Shown here: positions 23,976 through 31,978 of the stretch, piece by piece | How positions within the stretch are numbered: position 1 is the stretch's first letter | How the letters are laid out: each line of letters begins with the position of its first letter | Source: an uncultured Actinomycetes bacterium | GTDB taxonomy: Bacteria; Actinomycetota; Acidimicrobiia; Acidimicrobiales; RAAP-2 | Reading direction: 5' to 3' | Length of the DNA: 46,601 nt | NCBI GenBank assembly: GCA_903832015.1 | Contig: CAIKZX010000096.1 | Span: forward strand, 1 to 46,601 | Position numbers and translations under genes: made by a program | The notes under the pieces: generated by a model | What the model was told of the DNA's origin: nothing | Seen by the model: the letters and a program-made list of their open reading frames with translations, nothing else | Database searches by the model: none

Positions 23976-24286
23976 TGAGTATCGACATTGGCGCTATTGC
24001 CGATTTTACGAATGACGAAGCCACCAAGGTCTCCGTGGAGGGAAGAACACTCGTGGTGGTTCGAATTCAAAATGATTTCTACGTGCTCGATGACCGGTGC
24101 AGCCACGAAGATTTCCCTCTCTCGGAGGGCACCGTCGATGTCGCAAGTTGTGAAATCGAATGCGCGCGTCATGGAGCGATGTTCTCCTTGGTTGATGGCT
24201 CTCCCCATTCCTTTCCTGCGACCAAAGCAGTGCGGACCTACAAAGTTGAAACAAAGAATGACCGAGTGGAAGTGACCTTCTCATGA
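23975..24286 (+). CDS. Rieske [2Fe-2S] ferredoxin-like protein
   Basis: CSH...CARH Rieske ligand pattern in a 103-aa protein; overlaps the sufD stop. Confidence 0.92.
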   Translation: MSIDIGAIADFTNDEATKVSVEGRTLVVVRIQNDFYVLDDRCSHEDFPLSEGTVDVASCEIECARHGAMFSLVDGSPHSFPATKAVRTYKVETKNDRVEVTFS

Positions 24287-24996
24287 GCGAACTAGTAATA
24301 ACCGATCTACGGGCTGAAGTGGCGGGCAAGGAAGTATTGAAGGGCATCTCACTAACCATGAAGTCTGGCGAGGTTCACGCAATTATGGGCCCAAACGGTT
24401 CGGGTAAATCAACCCTCGCTCACGTGTTGAGTGCGCACCCTGGCTACAAAGTTCTTGGCGGTACCGTCACGCTAGATGGGGTGAATCTGCTCGAGCTCGG
24501 CGCGAGCGAACGAGCCCGCGCTGGATTGATGCTGGCGATGCAACAGCCCGTTGAAGTTCCGGGTGTTCGCCCCATCGACCTACTCGTGGCCGCCGGCGCC
24601 AGTGGTGATGCGGTGGAGAACATGCGCCACGAGGCCGAGCGCGTTGGCCTCCGCGGTGACCTGCTCGAGCGCTTTGTAAATGTCGACCTCTCGGGAGGCG
24701 AAAAAAAACGGGCGGAGATGGTGCAGCTGGCGGTACTAAAGCCCAAATTCGCGATCTTGGATGAGATTGACTCCGGTCTGGACGTCGACGCGCTACACGC
24801 CGTTGGCGAACGCCTGAGTGCAGCAACCCGTGAATGGAACTGCGGTCTCTTGGCCATTACCCACTTCCGCCGATTGTTGGATGTGCTGGCGCCAGATGTG
24901 ATTCACGTGATGAGTGCGGGAAAAATCGTGGCGTCGGGAGGTCCGGAACTCGCCGAGATTCTTGAACGTGACGGTTACGAACCATTCAAGGTTTAA
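24283..24996 (+). CDS. sufC: Fe-S assembly ATPase SufC (copy 1, divergent)
   Basis: GPNGSGKST Walker A, LSGGEKKRAE signature, FAILDEIDSGLDVDAL Walker B. Confidence 0.93.
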   Translation: MSELVITDLRAEVAGKEVLKGISLTMKSGEVHAIMGPNGSGKSTLAHVLSAHPGYKVLGGTVTLDGVNLLELGASERARAGLMLAMQQPVEVPGVRPIDLLVAAGASGDAVENMRHEAERVGLRGDLLERFVNVDLSGGEKKRAEMVQLAVLKPKFAILDEIDSGLDVDALHAVGERLSAATREWNCGLLAITHFRRLLDVLAPDVIHVMSAGKIVASGGPELAEILERDGYEPFKV

Positions 24997-25010
24997 GTAC
25001 GGTAAACGCT

Positions 25011-25032
25011 GAGGGGCCCAAAATGGCCCCTC
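25011..25032. repeat. Perfect inverted repeat GAGGGGCC-CAAAAT-GGCCCCTC between sufC-1 and the LCP gene
   Basis: 8-bp perfect arms, 6-nt loop; no following T-tract, so either a terminator-like stem or an operator. Confidence 0.8.
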
Positions 25033-25038
25033 GCCCGG

Positions 25039-25044
25039 TAGACT
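25039..25044 (+). promoter_or_regulatory. Candidate -10 element TAGACT, 7 nt before ATG 25052
   Basis: CCGGTAGACT-CAAAGTC-ATG. Confidence 0.45.
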
Positions 25045-25051
25045 CAAAGTC

Positions 25052-26437
25052 ATGACTTATCCCACGAACGGCAATTCTCGACCTCAGCGCAACCGGATCG
25101 CCAATGAACAGCGGCTTGCTGCTCTAGGGGCCGCCATCGATGGAACGTCCGAGCGCGGAACGCAATCAAATACTCGCGTCAGCGCCCGCGCGGGTCGCGG
25201 AGGTCGCGGCGGTGGCAGGAATCGCCGACGTCTCGTTATCTCCCTAGTTGTCGTGGGGGCCCTACTTGTGGGTGTCGTTGGCGGGGGCTATCTCTACGCA
25301 CAGTGGCGCTTCAGCAAAATCATCAAAATTACGAATAAAGCTGAGCAGCCTCTAACCGGACCCGCCTTCAACATTATGGTGTTGGGCTCAGACTCGGGAG
25401 CGGGCCTTTCCTCCGCGGTAATGAGGAAAACTGGTCGCAATGCAGTTTCGGGGGCACGGAGTGATGTTGTAAAAATCATGCACGTCGACCCAACGGCTGG
25501 AACAATCTCGTTGGTTTCGATTCCCCGCGACACCGTCGTTTCGATGATGGCGAATCAAAATCTGTACGGCAAATTCAACCGCATTAACGCAGCGTTTAAC
25601 AATGGGCCAGCCCTCGTCGCGCGAACCGTCACCGCCAACTTCGGAATCCCCATCAACTACACCGTTGTTATCAGTTTTGCGGGCATGATTAACTTGGCTA
25701 ATTCGGTGGGCGGGGTGTACCTGAACTTTAAGTATCTGGCCCGCGACCCGTACTCACAGCTCAACATCACTCACACGGGGTGCCAGCTCGTCACAGGTTT
25801 CCAAGCGCTCGCCCTGGTGCGGTCACGGCACTATTACTACCAGCACTCCGGTAACAACCCCTGGCCGTATCGCGGGGATACCTGGAATCTCAGAAGGCTC
25901 AACGCCACCGGCTGGTGGTCGGATCCATCGAGCGACTTTGGTCGAATTGAACGTCAGAACGCCTTTTTGCGGGCTTTAGTGAATCGACTGAAGGCAGATA
26001 CCAACCTCCTGCAAATCAACTCGGTAGTAGCGGCACTTCCGTCGGGACTCGCGATCGACTCCAAAATGACACTTCATTGGCTCATTAGTTTGGGGCTGCG
26101 TTTCAAGAGCTTGGGGGCGAACTCTATTGCGACCTACACCTTGCCCGTGCATGGCAAGCTGATTAATGGAGCGGATATGGAAGTTGCTAGCCAGCCGTCT
26201 GCCCAACAGTTGCTGGTGAACATTTTTGGCAAGGAGTTGATGAAGCCAACTAACCCTGCGCCAAATGACGCGTTGCAGTCAGTTCAGCCACCTCTCGTGT
26301 ACGCCACGACAACAACGAAAGTTACGACGACGACCAAGGCTAAGCACCACCACAAGCCAGTTGCTACGACCACGACGACCAGCCCAACGGCGGTTCAGTA
26401 CATTTACAACCCGACGCCCTGCACGCCTAAGCGCTAA
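25052..26437 (+). CDS. LytR-CpsA-Psr (LCP) family cell-wall ligase
   Basis: TM segment, FNIMVLGSDS, RSDVVKIMHVDPTAGTISLVSIPRDT, YGKFNRINAAFNNGP, GFQALALVRSRHY; Thr-rich C-terminal tail. Confidence 0.93.
   Translation: MTYPTNGNSRPQRNRIANEQRLAALGAAIDGTSERGTQSNTRVSARAGRGGRGGGRNRRRLVISLVVVGALLVGVVGGGYLYAQWRFSKIIKITNKAEQPLTGPAFNIMVLGSDSGAGLSSAVMRKTGRNAVSGARSDVVKIMHVDPTAGTISLVSIPRDTVVSMMANQNLYGKFNRINAAFNNGPALVARTVTANFGIPINYTVVISFAGMINLANSVGGVYLNFKYLARDPYSQLNITHTGCQLVTGFQALALVRSRHYYYQHSGNNPWPYRGDTWNLRRLNATGWWSDPSSDFGRIERQNAFLRALVNRLKADTNLLQINSVVAALPSGLAIDSKMTLHWLISLGLRFKSLGANSIATYTLPVHGKLINGADMEVASQPSAQQLLVNIFGKELMKPTNPAPNDALQSVQPPLVYATTTTKVTTTTKAKHHHKPVATTTTTSPTAVQYIYNPTPCTPKR
26304..26390 (+). 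repeat. Low-complexity ACG/ACC-rich tract encoding the Thr/His/Lys-rich C-terminal tail of the LCP protein
   Basis: Encodes ATTTTKVTTTTKAKHHHKPVATTTTTS. Confidence 0.7.
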
Positions 26438-26889
26438 TTCTCCTCTAAGCCCTGACTGAGGGTATTCCAAGCCAGCGTCGCGCACTTGATGCGTACGGGG
26501 AATTTGGAAACTCCTTGGAGGGCCGCGAGTTCACCGAGTGAACGAAGGACGTCGCGATTCAGTGGGTCAGTAAGGTCAACCACCTCACCATCAAGGGTCA
26601 TCATGTTTTTGAACTTGGCCAGAACCTCACGAACTTCGTCCAGAGTCCGTCCCTTCACGGCCACCGACATGAGAGATGATGAGGCCTGGGAAATAGAACA
26701 TCCCTGCCCAGTGATCTTGATGTCGGCGACAACCCCATCAGTTACGTTGAGATATACCGTGAGCTCGTCGCCACAGAGTGGATTGAAACCCTCAGTTTTG
26801 CTGGCGGGTGGTGGAAGCTCACCACGGTTGCGTGGAGTTCGGTAGTGATCGAGGATGATCTCTTTGTAGAGGTTTTCTAGATTTGACAT
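26434..26889 (-). CDS. sufU: Fe-S scaffold / sulfur-transfer protein SufU
   Basis: LYKEIILDHYRTPRNRGEL, FNPLCGDE, GQGCSISQASSSLM, and RIKCATLAWNTL. Confidence 0.95.
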   Translation of the reverse strand: MSNLENLYKEIILDHYRTPRNRGELPPPASKTEGFNPLCGDELTVYLNVTDGVVADIKITGQGCSISQASSSLMSVAVKGRTLDEVREVLAKFKNMMTLDGEVVDLTDPLNRDVLRSLGELAALQGVSKFPVRIKCATLAWNTLSQGLEEN

Positions 26890-28125
26890 TTACCCAAAGA
26901 ATGTTATTGCTCGTTGGAGGCCTTCGAGCAGCGCGTCGGTATCAGAGGGTAATGAGTAGGGGCCGTAAGAGGCTCGGGCTGTTGCGGCCAGATTGAATTT
27001 CTTCATCAGGGGCTTGGCGCAGTGGTGGCCCGGTCGAACGCAGACACCAATTTCGTCCAGCACTTGAGCGATATCGTGCGGGTGAACACCCTCAACATCA
27101 AGACTCAAGACGCCACCACGCTCGGCGTGGGCGGCTGGGCCAATAATCCGCACTCGTCCATCGAACTGGTCATTCAATCGGGAAATGGCGTCAACGGTGA
27201 GCTCTCGGTCGTGAGCTTCGATATTTGCCATCCCGAGACCCTCGAGATACCGCACGGCCGCGTGTAGGCCAACCGCTTCGGCAATCATGGGGGTTCCCGC
27301 CTCGAAACGAGTAAAGCCTGTAGCGGGGGTGTACCCATCGAGGCGCACATCGGCAATCATGCCCCCGCCGCCAAGAAAGGGTGGCATGGCATTGAGGATC
27401 TCCGGGCGGGTCCAGAAGACCCCAATGCCCGTGGGTCCGAGCATCTTGTGACCGGAGAACATCATGAAGTCCACATCTAAGTCCACGAGGTCAATGGGGA
27501 GGTGACCGACACTCTGCGAGGCGTCGATGGCTACGAGAGCGCCGTGTTCGTGAGCCAGTCGAGCGAGCGACTTCACGGGGTTGATCGTGCCCAGCACGTT
27601 ACTCATTGCGGTGAGTGAAAGGAGTTTGACGCCCCTAAGGAGTTCGTCGATGTTTGTAAGGTCAAGTTCAAAGTTGTCGTCCACTGGGATGAAGCGGACC
27701 TCAAGATCGACCGACTCACGAAGTTGGAACCACGGAACAATATTTGCGTGGTGCTCCATCTCCGAAATCAACACCACGTCACCATCGCGTAGATTCGCAA
27801 CTCCCCACGATTTGGCCAACAGGTTAAAGGATTCGGTGCAGTTCTTGGTGAAAACCACACCCTCTGCGCCACCCGGAGCATTCAAAAACTGCGCCACCGC
27901 CTCGCGAGCGCCTTCGTAGGCGTCGGTGGCTTCGTTGGCTGTTTGGTACACGCCACGGTGGACATTGGCGTGGCGAAGTCGGTAGTACGTATCCATGGCC
28001 TCGATGACGGACCTCGGGGGCAAAGTTGAAGCGCCGGAGTCCAAGTACGTAATTGGCCGGCCATTAATGATGCGAGTGAGTGCGGGAATATCCTCTCGGA
28101 CCCTCACCGCATTGAAATAGCTCAC
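26890..28125 (-). CDS. sufS: Cysteine desulfurase SufS
   Basis: YLDSGASTLPPRSVIEAM, SEMEHHANIVPW, FSGHKMLGPTGIGVFW, RPGHHCAKPLM catalytic Cys. Confidence 0.96.
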   Translation of the reverse strand: MSYFNAVRVREDIPALTRIINGRPITYLDSGASTLPPRSVIEAMDTYYRLRHANVHRGVYQTANEATDAYEGAREAVAQFLNAPGGAEGVVFTKNCTESFNLLAKSWGVANLRDGDVVLISEMEHHANIVPWFQLRESVDLEVRFIPVDDNFELDLTNIDELLRGVKLLSLTAMSNVLGTINPVKSLARLAHEHGALVAIDASQSVGHLPIDLVDLDVDFMMFSGHKMLGPTGIGVFWTRPEILNAMPPFLGGGGMIADVRLDGYTPATGFTRFEAGTPMIAEAVGLHAAVRYLEGLGMANIEAHDRELTVDAISRLNDQFDGRVRIIGPAAHAERGGVLSLDVEGVHPHDIAQVLDEIGVCVRPGHHCAKPLMKKFNLAATARASYGPYSLPSDTDALLEGLQRAITFFG

Positions 28126-28880
28126 GCGTCGACGGCCTTCCAGGCGTCGTAGCCCTTAGCTTCGATCTCTCGTGCGAGTTCGGCGCCACCAGATTGCACA
28201 ATGCGACCATCAACCAAAATGTGAACCTGGTCGGGCTTAATTTCATCCAGCAACTTGACGTAGTGGGTGACTACGAGTGCGGCCATGTCGGGGTGCTCGT
28301 CGCGAACGGTGCGCACGCCTCGGGCGACAACGCGTAGAGCGTCGATGTCGAGTCCAGAGTCAGTTTCGTCCAGCAGAGCCACGATTGGTTCCAGCAGGGC
28401 CATTTGGAGCACTTCATTGCGCTTGCGTTCACCACCGGAAAACCCGTCATTGAGGTGACGCTCGGCGAATGCGGGGTCCATGCCCAAGCGATCCATCCAC
28501 TCGGCTAAGTCCAGGCGGACTTCGAGGATGCTCAATTCTTCGAGCCCCTTGCGAGCGGCGATGGCCTGGCGAAGAAATTGCACGACGGAGACTCCGCTGA
28601 TTGCCTCGGGGTACTGGAAGGCGAGAAATATTCCCGCCCGCGCCCGCTCGTCGGGGGTCCAGCTGGCAATATTTTCACCCTGCAGAAAGATCTCTCCCTC
28701 GGTGATGAGATAACCCGGGTGGCCCATAATGACACTGGCCAGAGTTGACTTTCCCGCACCGTTGGGGCCCATGAGGGCGTGTACCTCACCCACGTTGAGG
28801 GTTAAGTTAACCCCTCGCAGAATCGGCGCACCGTCAGCGCTCGCGTGGAGATTTCGGAGTTCTAAGAGGGGGTGAGTCAC
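28122..28880 (-). CDS. sufC: Fe-S assembly ATPase SufC (copy 2, more canonical)
   Basis: GPNGAGKSTLASVIMGHPGY, FSGGERKRNEVLQMALLEP, ALLDETDSGLDIDAL. Confidence 0.95.
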   Translation of the reverse strand: MTHPLLELRNLHASADGAPILRGVNLTLNVGEVHALMGPNGAGKSTLASVIMGHPGYLITEGEIFLQGENIASWTPDERARAGIFLAFQYPEAISGVSVVQFLRQAIAARKGLEELSILEVRLDLAEWMDRLGMDPAFAERHLNDGFSGGERKRNEVLQMALLEPIVALLDETDSGLDIDALRVVARGVRTVRDEHPDMAALVVTHYVKLLDEIKPDQVHILVDGRIVQSGGAELAREIEAKGYDAWKAVDA

Positions 28881-28917
28881 AAATCAAGCCTACCGCCCAA
28901 GGCTTTTTGTGGTTCAA

Positions 28918-29535
28918 CTACCAGCCGCGAGCAACCCACTCATCGAGATGGGGGCTTTCGGCCCCGAGAGTAGAGCCTGTTCCGTGTCCTGGGTAGAAGA
29001 GCGTTTCGGCGCCGAAGGGGCGAAAGAGGCGTTCCTCAACTGAGTTGATCAGGGTGTTGAAATCGCCTCCCTCGAAGGTGGCGTTGCCAACTCCACCCGG
29101 GAACAGAGTGTCTCCGGTGAATAACAACGAAGTGCCCTCCAGGGCGAAGCAGATTGAGCCGGGGGTGTGTCCGGGGGTGTGGATGATCCGCAGGCGGAGT
29201 TTGCCAACTTCGATGATGGCGTCATCATCTAAAAGTCGGTCGTAGCTCGGCAGCATGCTCGCATCCTCTTCACGGACCCAGACCTCAATTCCCGCTTCAC
29301 GAACTTCGCTCACCGCACCGATATGGTCCCAGTGGCCGTGAGTTTCCAAGACCGAGGTGACGCCAAGTGTGCGGGCTACTTCAAGCAGGCGCTCGTGCTC
29401 GTTAGCCGCGTCGAGCAAGGTCGCCTCTCCCGTTTCGCTACAGCGAACGACGTACACATTGTTGGCGATGGGTCCCACCACAAAGTGGTGGACTTCGCAG
29501 CGGGCGTCACGGTACAGCAGCTCTACATTGTTCAT
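28918..29535 (-). CDS. Metallo-beta-lactamase fold hydrolase (glyoxalase II-like)
   Basis: ETHGHWDHIGAV (HxHxDH), HTPGHTPGSICF, and LFTGDTLFPGGVGN; start MNNVELLYRD at 29535 avoids overlap with the divergent gene. Confidence 0.92.
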   Translation of the reverse strand: MNNVELLYRDARCEVHHFVVGPIANNVYVVRCSETGEATLLDAANEHERLLEVARTLGVTSVLETHGHWDHIGAVSEVREAGIEVWVREEDASMLPSYDRLLDDDAIIEVGKLRLRIIHTPGHTPGSICFALEGTSLLFTGDTLFPGGVGNATFEGGDFNTLINSVEERLFRPFGAETLFYPGHGTGSTLGAESPHLDEWVARGW

Positions 29536-29570
29536 ACCCCAGCCTCGCAGATGATTAGAGGAGAGTTGAG

Positions 29571-29576
29571 TAATCT
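29571..29576 (+). promoter_or_regulatory. Candidate -10 element TAATCT, 6 nt before ATG 29583
   Basis: TAATCT-CGAGGC-ATG. Confidence 0.5.
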
Positions 29577-29582
29577 CGAGGC

Positions 29583-29600
29583 ATGACAGGTTGCCGGTGA
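29583..29600 (+). CDS. Candidate leaderless 5-codon uORF (MTGCR)
   Basis: ATG ACA GGT TGC CGG TGA; its stop overlaps an in-frame GTG of the downstream ORF (GTGA). Confidence 0.35.
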   Translation: MTGCR

Positions 29601-30343
29601 TAAGCCACGAACAGCTCACCTCCGGGTCCTCCACCTTGGACCTGCGAGTAGCGAGTACCCCTGCGCGTCCAAATGAAAATCACACGCTAATTCTCGTTCA
29701 CGGGTTACCGCGAGTCGCCGGCATGGGCCGTCAGGCGGCGGGACTGCTGCCCGAGTTGGCCGAGCATCTTGCGAGCGAGAGCGGCTGGCTCGTGGCGACG
29801 GGCACTCTTTCGGGAGTGGGATCATCAACGGGAACCTTCTCGGCCAAGCAGTGGCGACAAGACTTGGCCACGATTATTGACCGGGTCTACGAAGAGGAAA
29901 GTCGGCTCTCGCTGGCGGGCTTTGGGTTTGGGGGAGCGTTAGCCCTCGCCCTCGCGGCTAGTGATGACCGAATTAAGGGCGTGGCGAGCTTTGCGGCCCC
30001 AGCCCACCTCGAACCGTGGTGTGGTGACCCCGTCGAGTTTCGTAGATTGGTGCTCGGAGCGGGGGTTGTCGCCGACGAGTCAGAGTTGCTCGCCGCTGAG
30101 GCGCTGGTCGAAGATGTCCTCGCGGTCGATCCCTTGGGATCGGTGGCGGCCTTGCCCCCTCGAAGACTTCTTATTGGCCACGGATCAGAGGATGTGGAAG
30201 TCCCTTCGAGCGATGCTCGAGACCTCCTCGAGGCGGCCGAGGGTCGTGGTGAGTTGCGAATCATTCAGGGTGCGGGCCATCAACTACGCGCCGACCCTCG
30301 AATGGTGGCCACCCTATTGGGCTGGCTAGATCGTCACCGTTGA
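29591..30343 (+). CDS. Alpha/beta-hydrolase fold protein with atypical nucleophile elbow (start TTG 29591 or GTG 29597)
   Basis: LILVHGLPRVAGM, LAGFGFGGALALALA, LLIGHGSEDVEVPSSDA, GAGHQLRADPR. Confidence 0.8.
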   Translation: MPVISHEQLTSGSSTLDLRVASTPARPNENHTLILVHGLPRVAGMGRQAAGLLPELAEHLASESGWLVATGTLSGVGSSTGTFSAKQWRQDLATIIDRVYEEESRLSLAGFGFGGALALALAASDDRIKGVASFAAPAHLEPWCGDPVEFRRLVLGAGVVADESELLAAEALVEDVLAVDPLGSVAALPPRRLLIGHGSEDVEVPSSDARDLLEAAEGRGELRIIQGAGHQLRADPRMVATLLGWLDRHR

Positions 30344-30961
30344 GAGAGCCTGATCGAGCGCCTCGCGCAAAGCGCGCGCGGCGCTGAGGGGATCGGGAGC
30401 CTCAGTCAGCGCTCGCACCACGACAAAATGTCGCAGACCACTACGCACGTACCCACCAATATTTGCTGCCGTTACCCCACCGGTGACGTACACCGGACGA
30501 TCGGTACGTTGGGTTGAGTGAACGGCGTAGTCGAGGCCCACTCCTTCGCGACCAGGTTTGGTTGGCGTGGCGGACACGGGTCCCGCCGAAAGATAGTTCG
30601 CACTGGTGTCTAGCGCTAGTGCGAATTCATTCGTAGCGTGAGTGGAGAGACCAATAATCGCGTCAGGTCCAAGCAAATCACGAACCACCGAAACCGCCAG
30701 GTCATCTTGCCCGACGTGGACCCCATCGGCTTTGACCTCAAGGGCGAGGTGTGGGTCATCGTTCACGATGAAGGGGACTCCTAGGTCCGCACAGATAGTG
30801 GACATCAAGATTGCGGTGTCGCGCTGTTGCGAGAAGGGCTGGAATTTCTCGCGCAACTGGACAATGTCGACACCACCCTCGATAACGGCGGGAAGAAAAC
30901 TATCCATGTCCTCACGCATTCCCACGCAGAGGTAGAGGCGACGTTGGTCGAGGGAAAACAT
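30326..30961 (-). CDS. thiE: Thiamine-phosphate synthase
   Basis: VDIVQLREK, PFIVNDDPHLALEVKADGVHVGQDDLAV, IIGLSTHATNE, YLSAGPVSATPTKPG, and VYVTGGVTAANI; ATG 30961 favoured over GTG 30970. Confidence 0.92.
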   Translation of the reverse strand: MFSLDQRRLYLCVGMREDMDSFLPAVIEGGVDIVQLREKFQPFSQQRDTAILMSTICADLGVPFIVNDDPHLALEVKADGVHVGQDDLAVSVVRDLLGPDAIIGLSTHATNEFALALDTSANYLSAGPVSATPTKPGREGVGLDYAVHSTQRTDRPVYVTGGVTAANIGGYVRSGLRHFVVVRALTEAPDPLSAARALREALDQALSTVTI

Positions 30962-30968
30962 AATTCCC

Positions 30969-30974
30969 ACCTTA
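30969..30974 (-). promoter_or_regulatory. Candidate -10 element TAAGGT (minus strand), 7 nt before thiE ATG 30961
   Basis: TAAGGT-GGGAATT-ATG on the minus strand. Confidence 0.45.
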
Positions 30975-30976
30975 GA

Positions 30977-30998
30977 AGTTCACCTCACCCTCGGAACT
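30977..30998. promoter_or_regulatory. Dyad AGTTC-N12-GAACT centred between the divergent thiE and Rrf2-gene promoters, candidate operator
   Basis: Perfect 5-bp arms 30977-30981 and 30994-30998. Confidence 0.35.
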
Positions 30999-31014
30999 AC
31001 GGCAGAATAGAGGA

Positions 31015-31473
31015 ATGCAGATACCCGCCAAGGCCGACTACGCGATTCGGGCGTTATTGACGTTGGCGGCGGCCGACGGCTCAGTGAGCGCGGAGCATCT
31101 GGCCGAGGAGCAGGAAATCCCCTCAAAATTTCTCAGTGCCATTATGTCCGACCTCCGTCGTGGGGGGCTGGTGACGAGCCAGCGAGGACCAGAGGGTGGG
31201 TTTCGTCTCGCCCAGGACCCCGACGCGATTATGGTCGCCGACATTTTACGAATTGTTTCGGGTCCGATGGCGGGTGTGCGCCAGCAGCGCCCTGAGACTT
31301 TGCAGTACGCGGGTGAGGCCGAACACTTAGCTGAGGTTTGGGTCGCGGTCCGCGGAGCACTTCGCGAAGTGCTCGAACACGTTTCCCTCGGTCAAATCTT
31401 GCGTGGTGAGCTGCCCAAGGCGGTCACACGCTTTACGAAGGATGCGGACGCCTGGGTTACGAGGAACATTTGA
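31015..31473 (+). CDS. Rrf2 family transcriptional regulator lacking cysteines
   Basis: MQIPAKADYAIRALLTLAAADGSVSAEHLAEEQEIPSKFLSAIMSDLRRGGLVTSQRGPEGGFRLA. Confidence 0.93.
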   Translation: MQIPAKADYAIRALLTLAAADGSVSAEHLAEEQEIPSKFLSAIMSDLRRGGLVTSQRGPEGGFRLAQDPDAIMVADILRIVSGPMAGVRQQRPETLQYAGEAEHLAEVWVAVRGALREVLEHVSLGQILRGELPKAVTRFTKDADAWVTRNI

Positions 31474-31910
31474 TTCGCATTCACACCGACGGATCATGCC
31501 GAGGTAATCCTGGACCGGGGGGCTGGGCGTGGGCGGCGGGTACAGAAACCTTCGCCGCGGGACATGCTCCCCATACCACTAATCAGCGCATGGAGGTCCT
31601 TGCCGTCATTGAGGCCCTCAGGTCCCACCCAAACGAGGACGTTGAAATCGTGTCGGACTCCACCTACGTGGTGAAGTGTTTTCAAGACCGGTGGCACGTG
31701 GGCTGGTTGCGCCGAGGCTGGAAAAACTCGCAGGGCCAGCCGGTTTCTAACCGCGACCTCTGGGAGACCCTGCTGCCTATGGTGTTGGACTCCCCACGAA
31801 CCGTTACCTTCACCTGGGTGAAGGGTCACTCGGGGGACCCCATGAATGACTTTGTGGACCTGCTCGCCACCGAAGCCGCAGACCAGCAAGTTGAGCGCCG
31901 ACAGCTCTAG
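31470..31910 (+). CDS. rnhA: Ribonuclease HI
   Basis: IHTDGSCRGNPGPGGWAW, TNQRMEVLAVIEAL, DSTYVVKCFQDRWHVGWLRRGWKNSQGQPVSNRDLW, WVKGHSGDPMNDFVDLLATEAA. Confidence 0.96.
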   Translation: MIRIHTDGSCRGNPGPGGWAWAAGTETFAAGHAPHTTNQRMEVLAVIEALRSHPNEDVEIVSDSTYVVKCFQDRWHVGWLRRGWKNSQGQPVSNRDLWETLLPMVLDSPRTVTFTWVKGHSGDPMNDFVDLLATEAADQQVERRQL

Positions 31911-31978
31911 TTGGGGCCGGCTGGCTCAAAACATTAGGATTTGGCCAGGGGGATTTTGCTCAGCGAAGGGAAAGTGCC

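Noticed and set aside
26304-26390. ACG/ACC-rich repeats as a CRISPR or VNTR
   Set aside because: Irregular, in-frame, encodes a Thr-rich cell-wall tail of an LCP protein; no regular repeat-spacer structure.
30962-31014. TPP riboswitch upstream of thiE
   Set aside because: Only about 50 bp to the divergent gene; no THI-box-like sequence.
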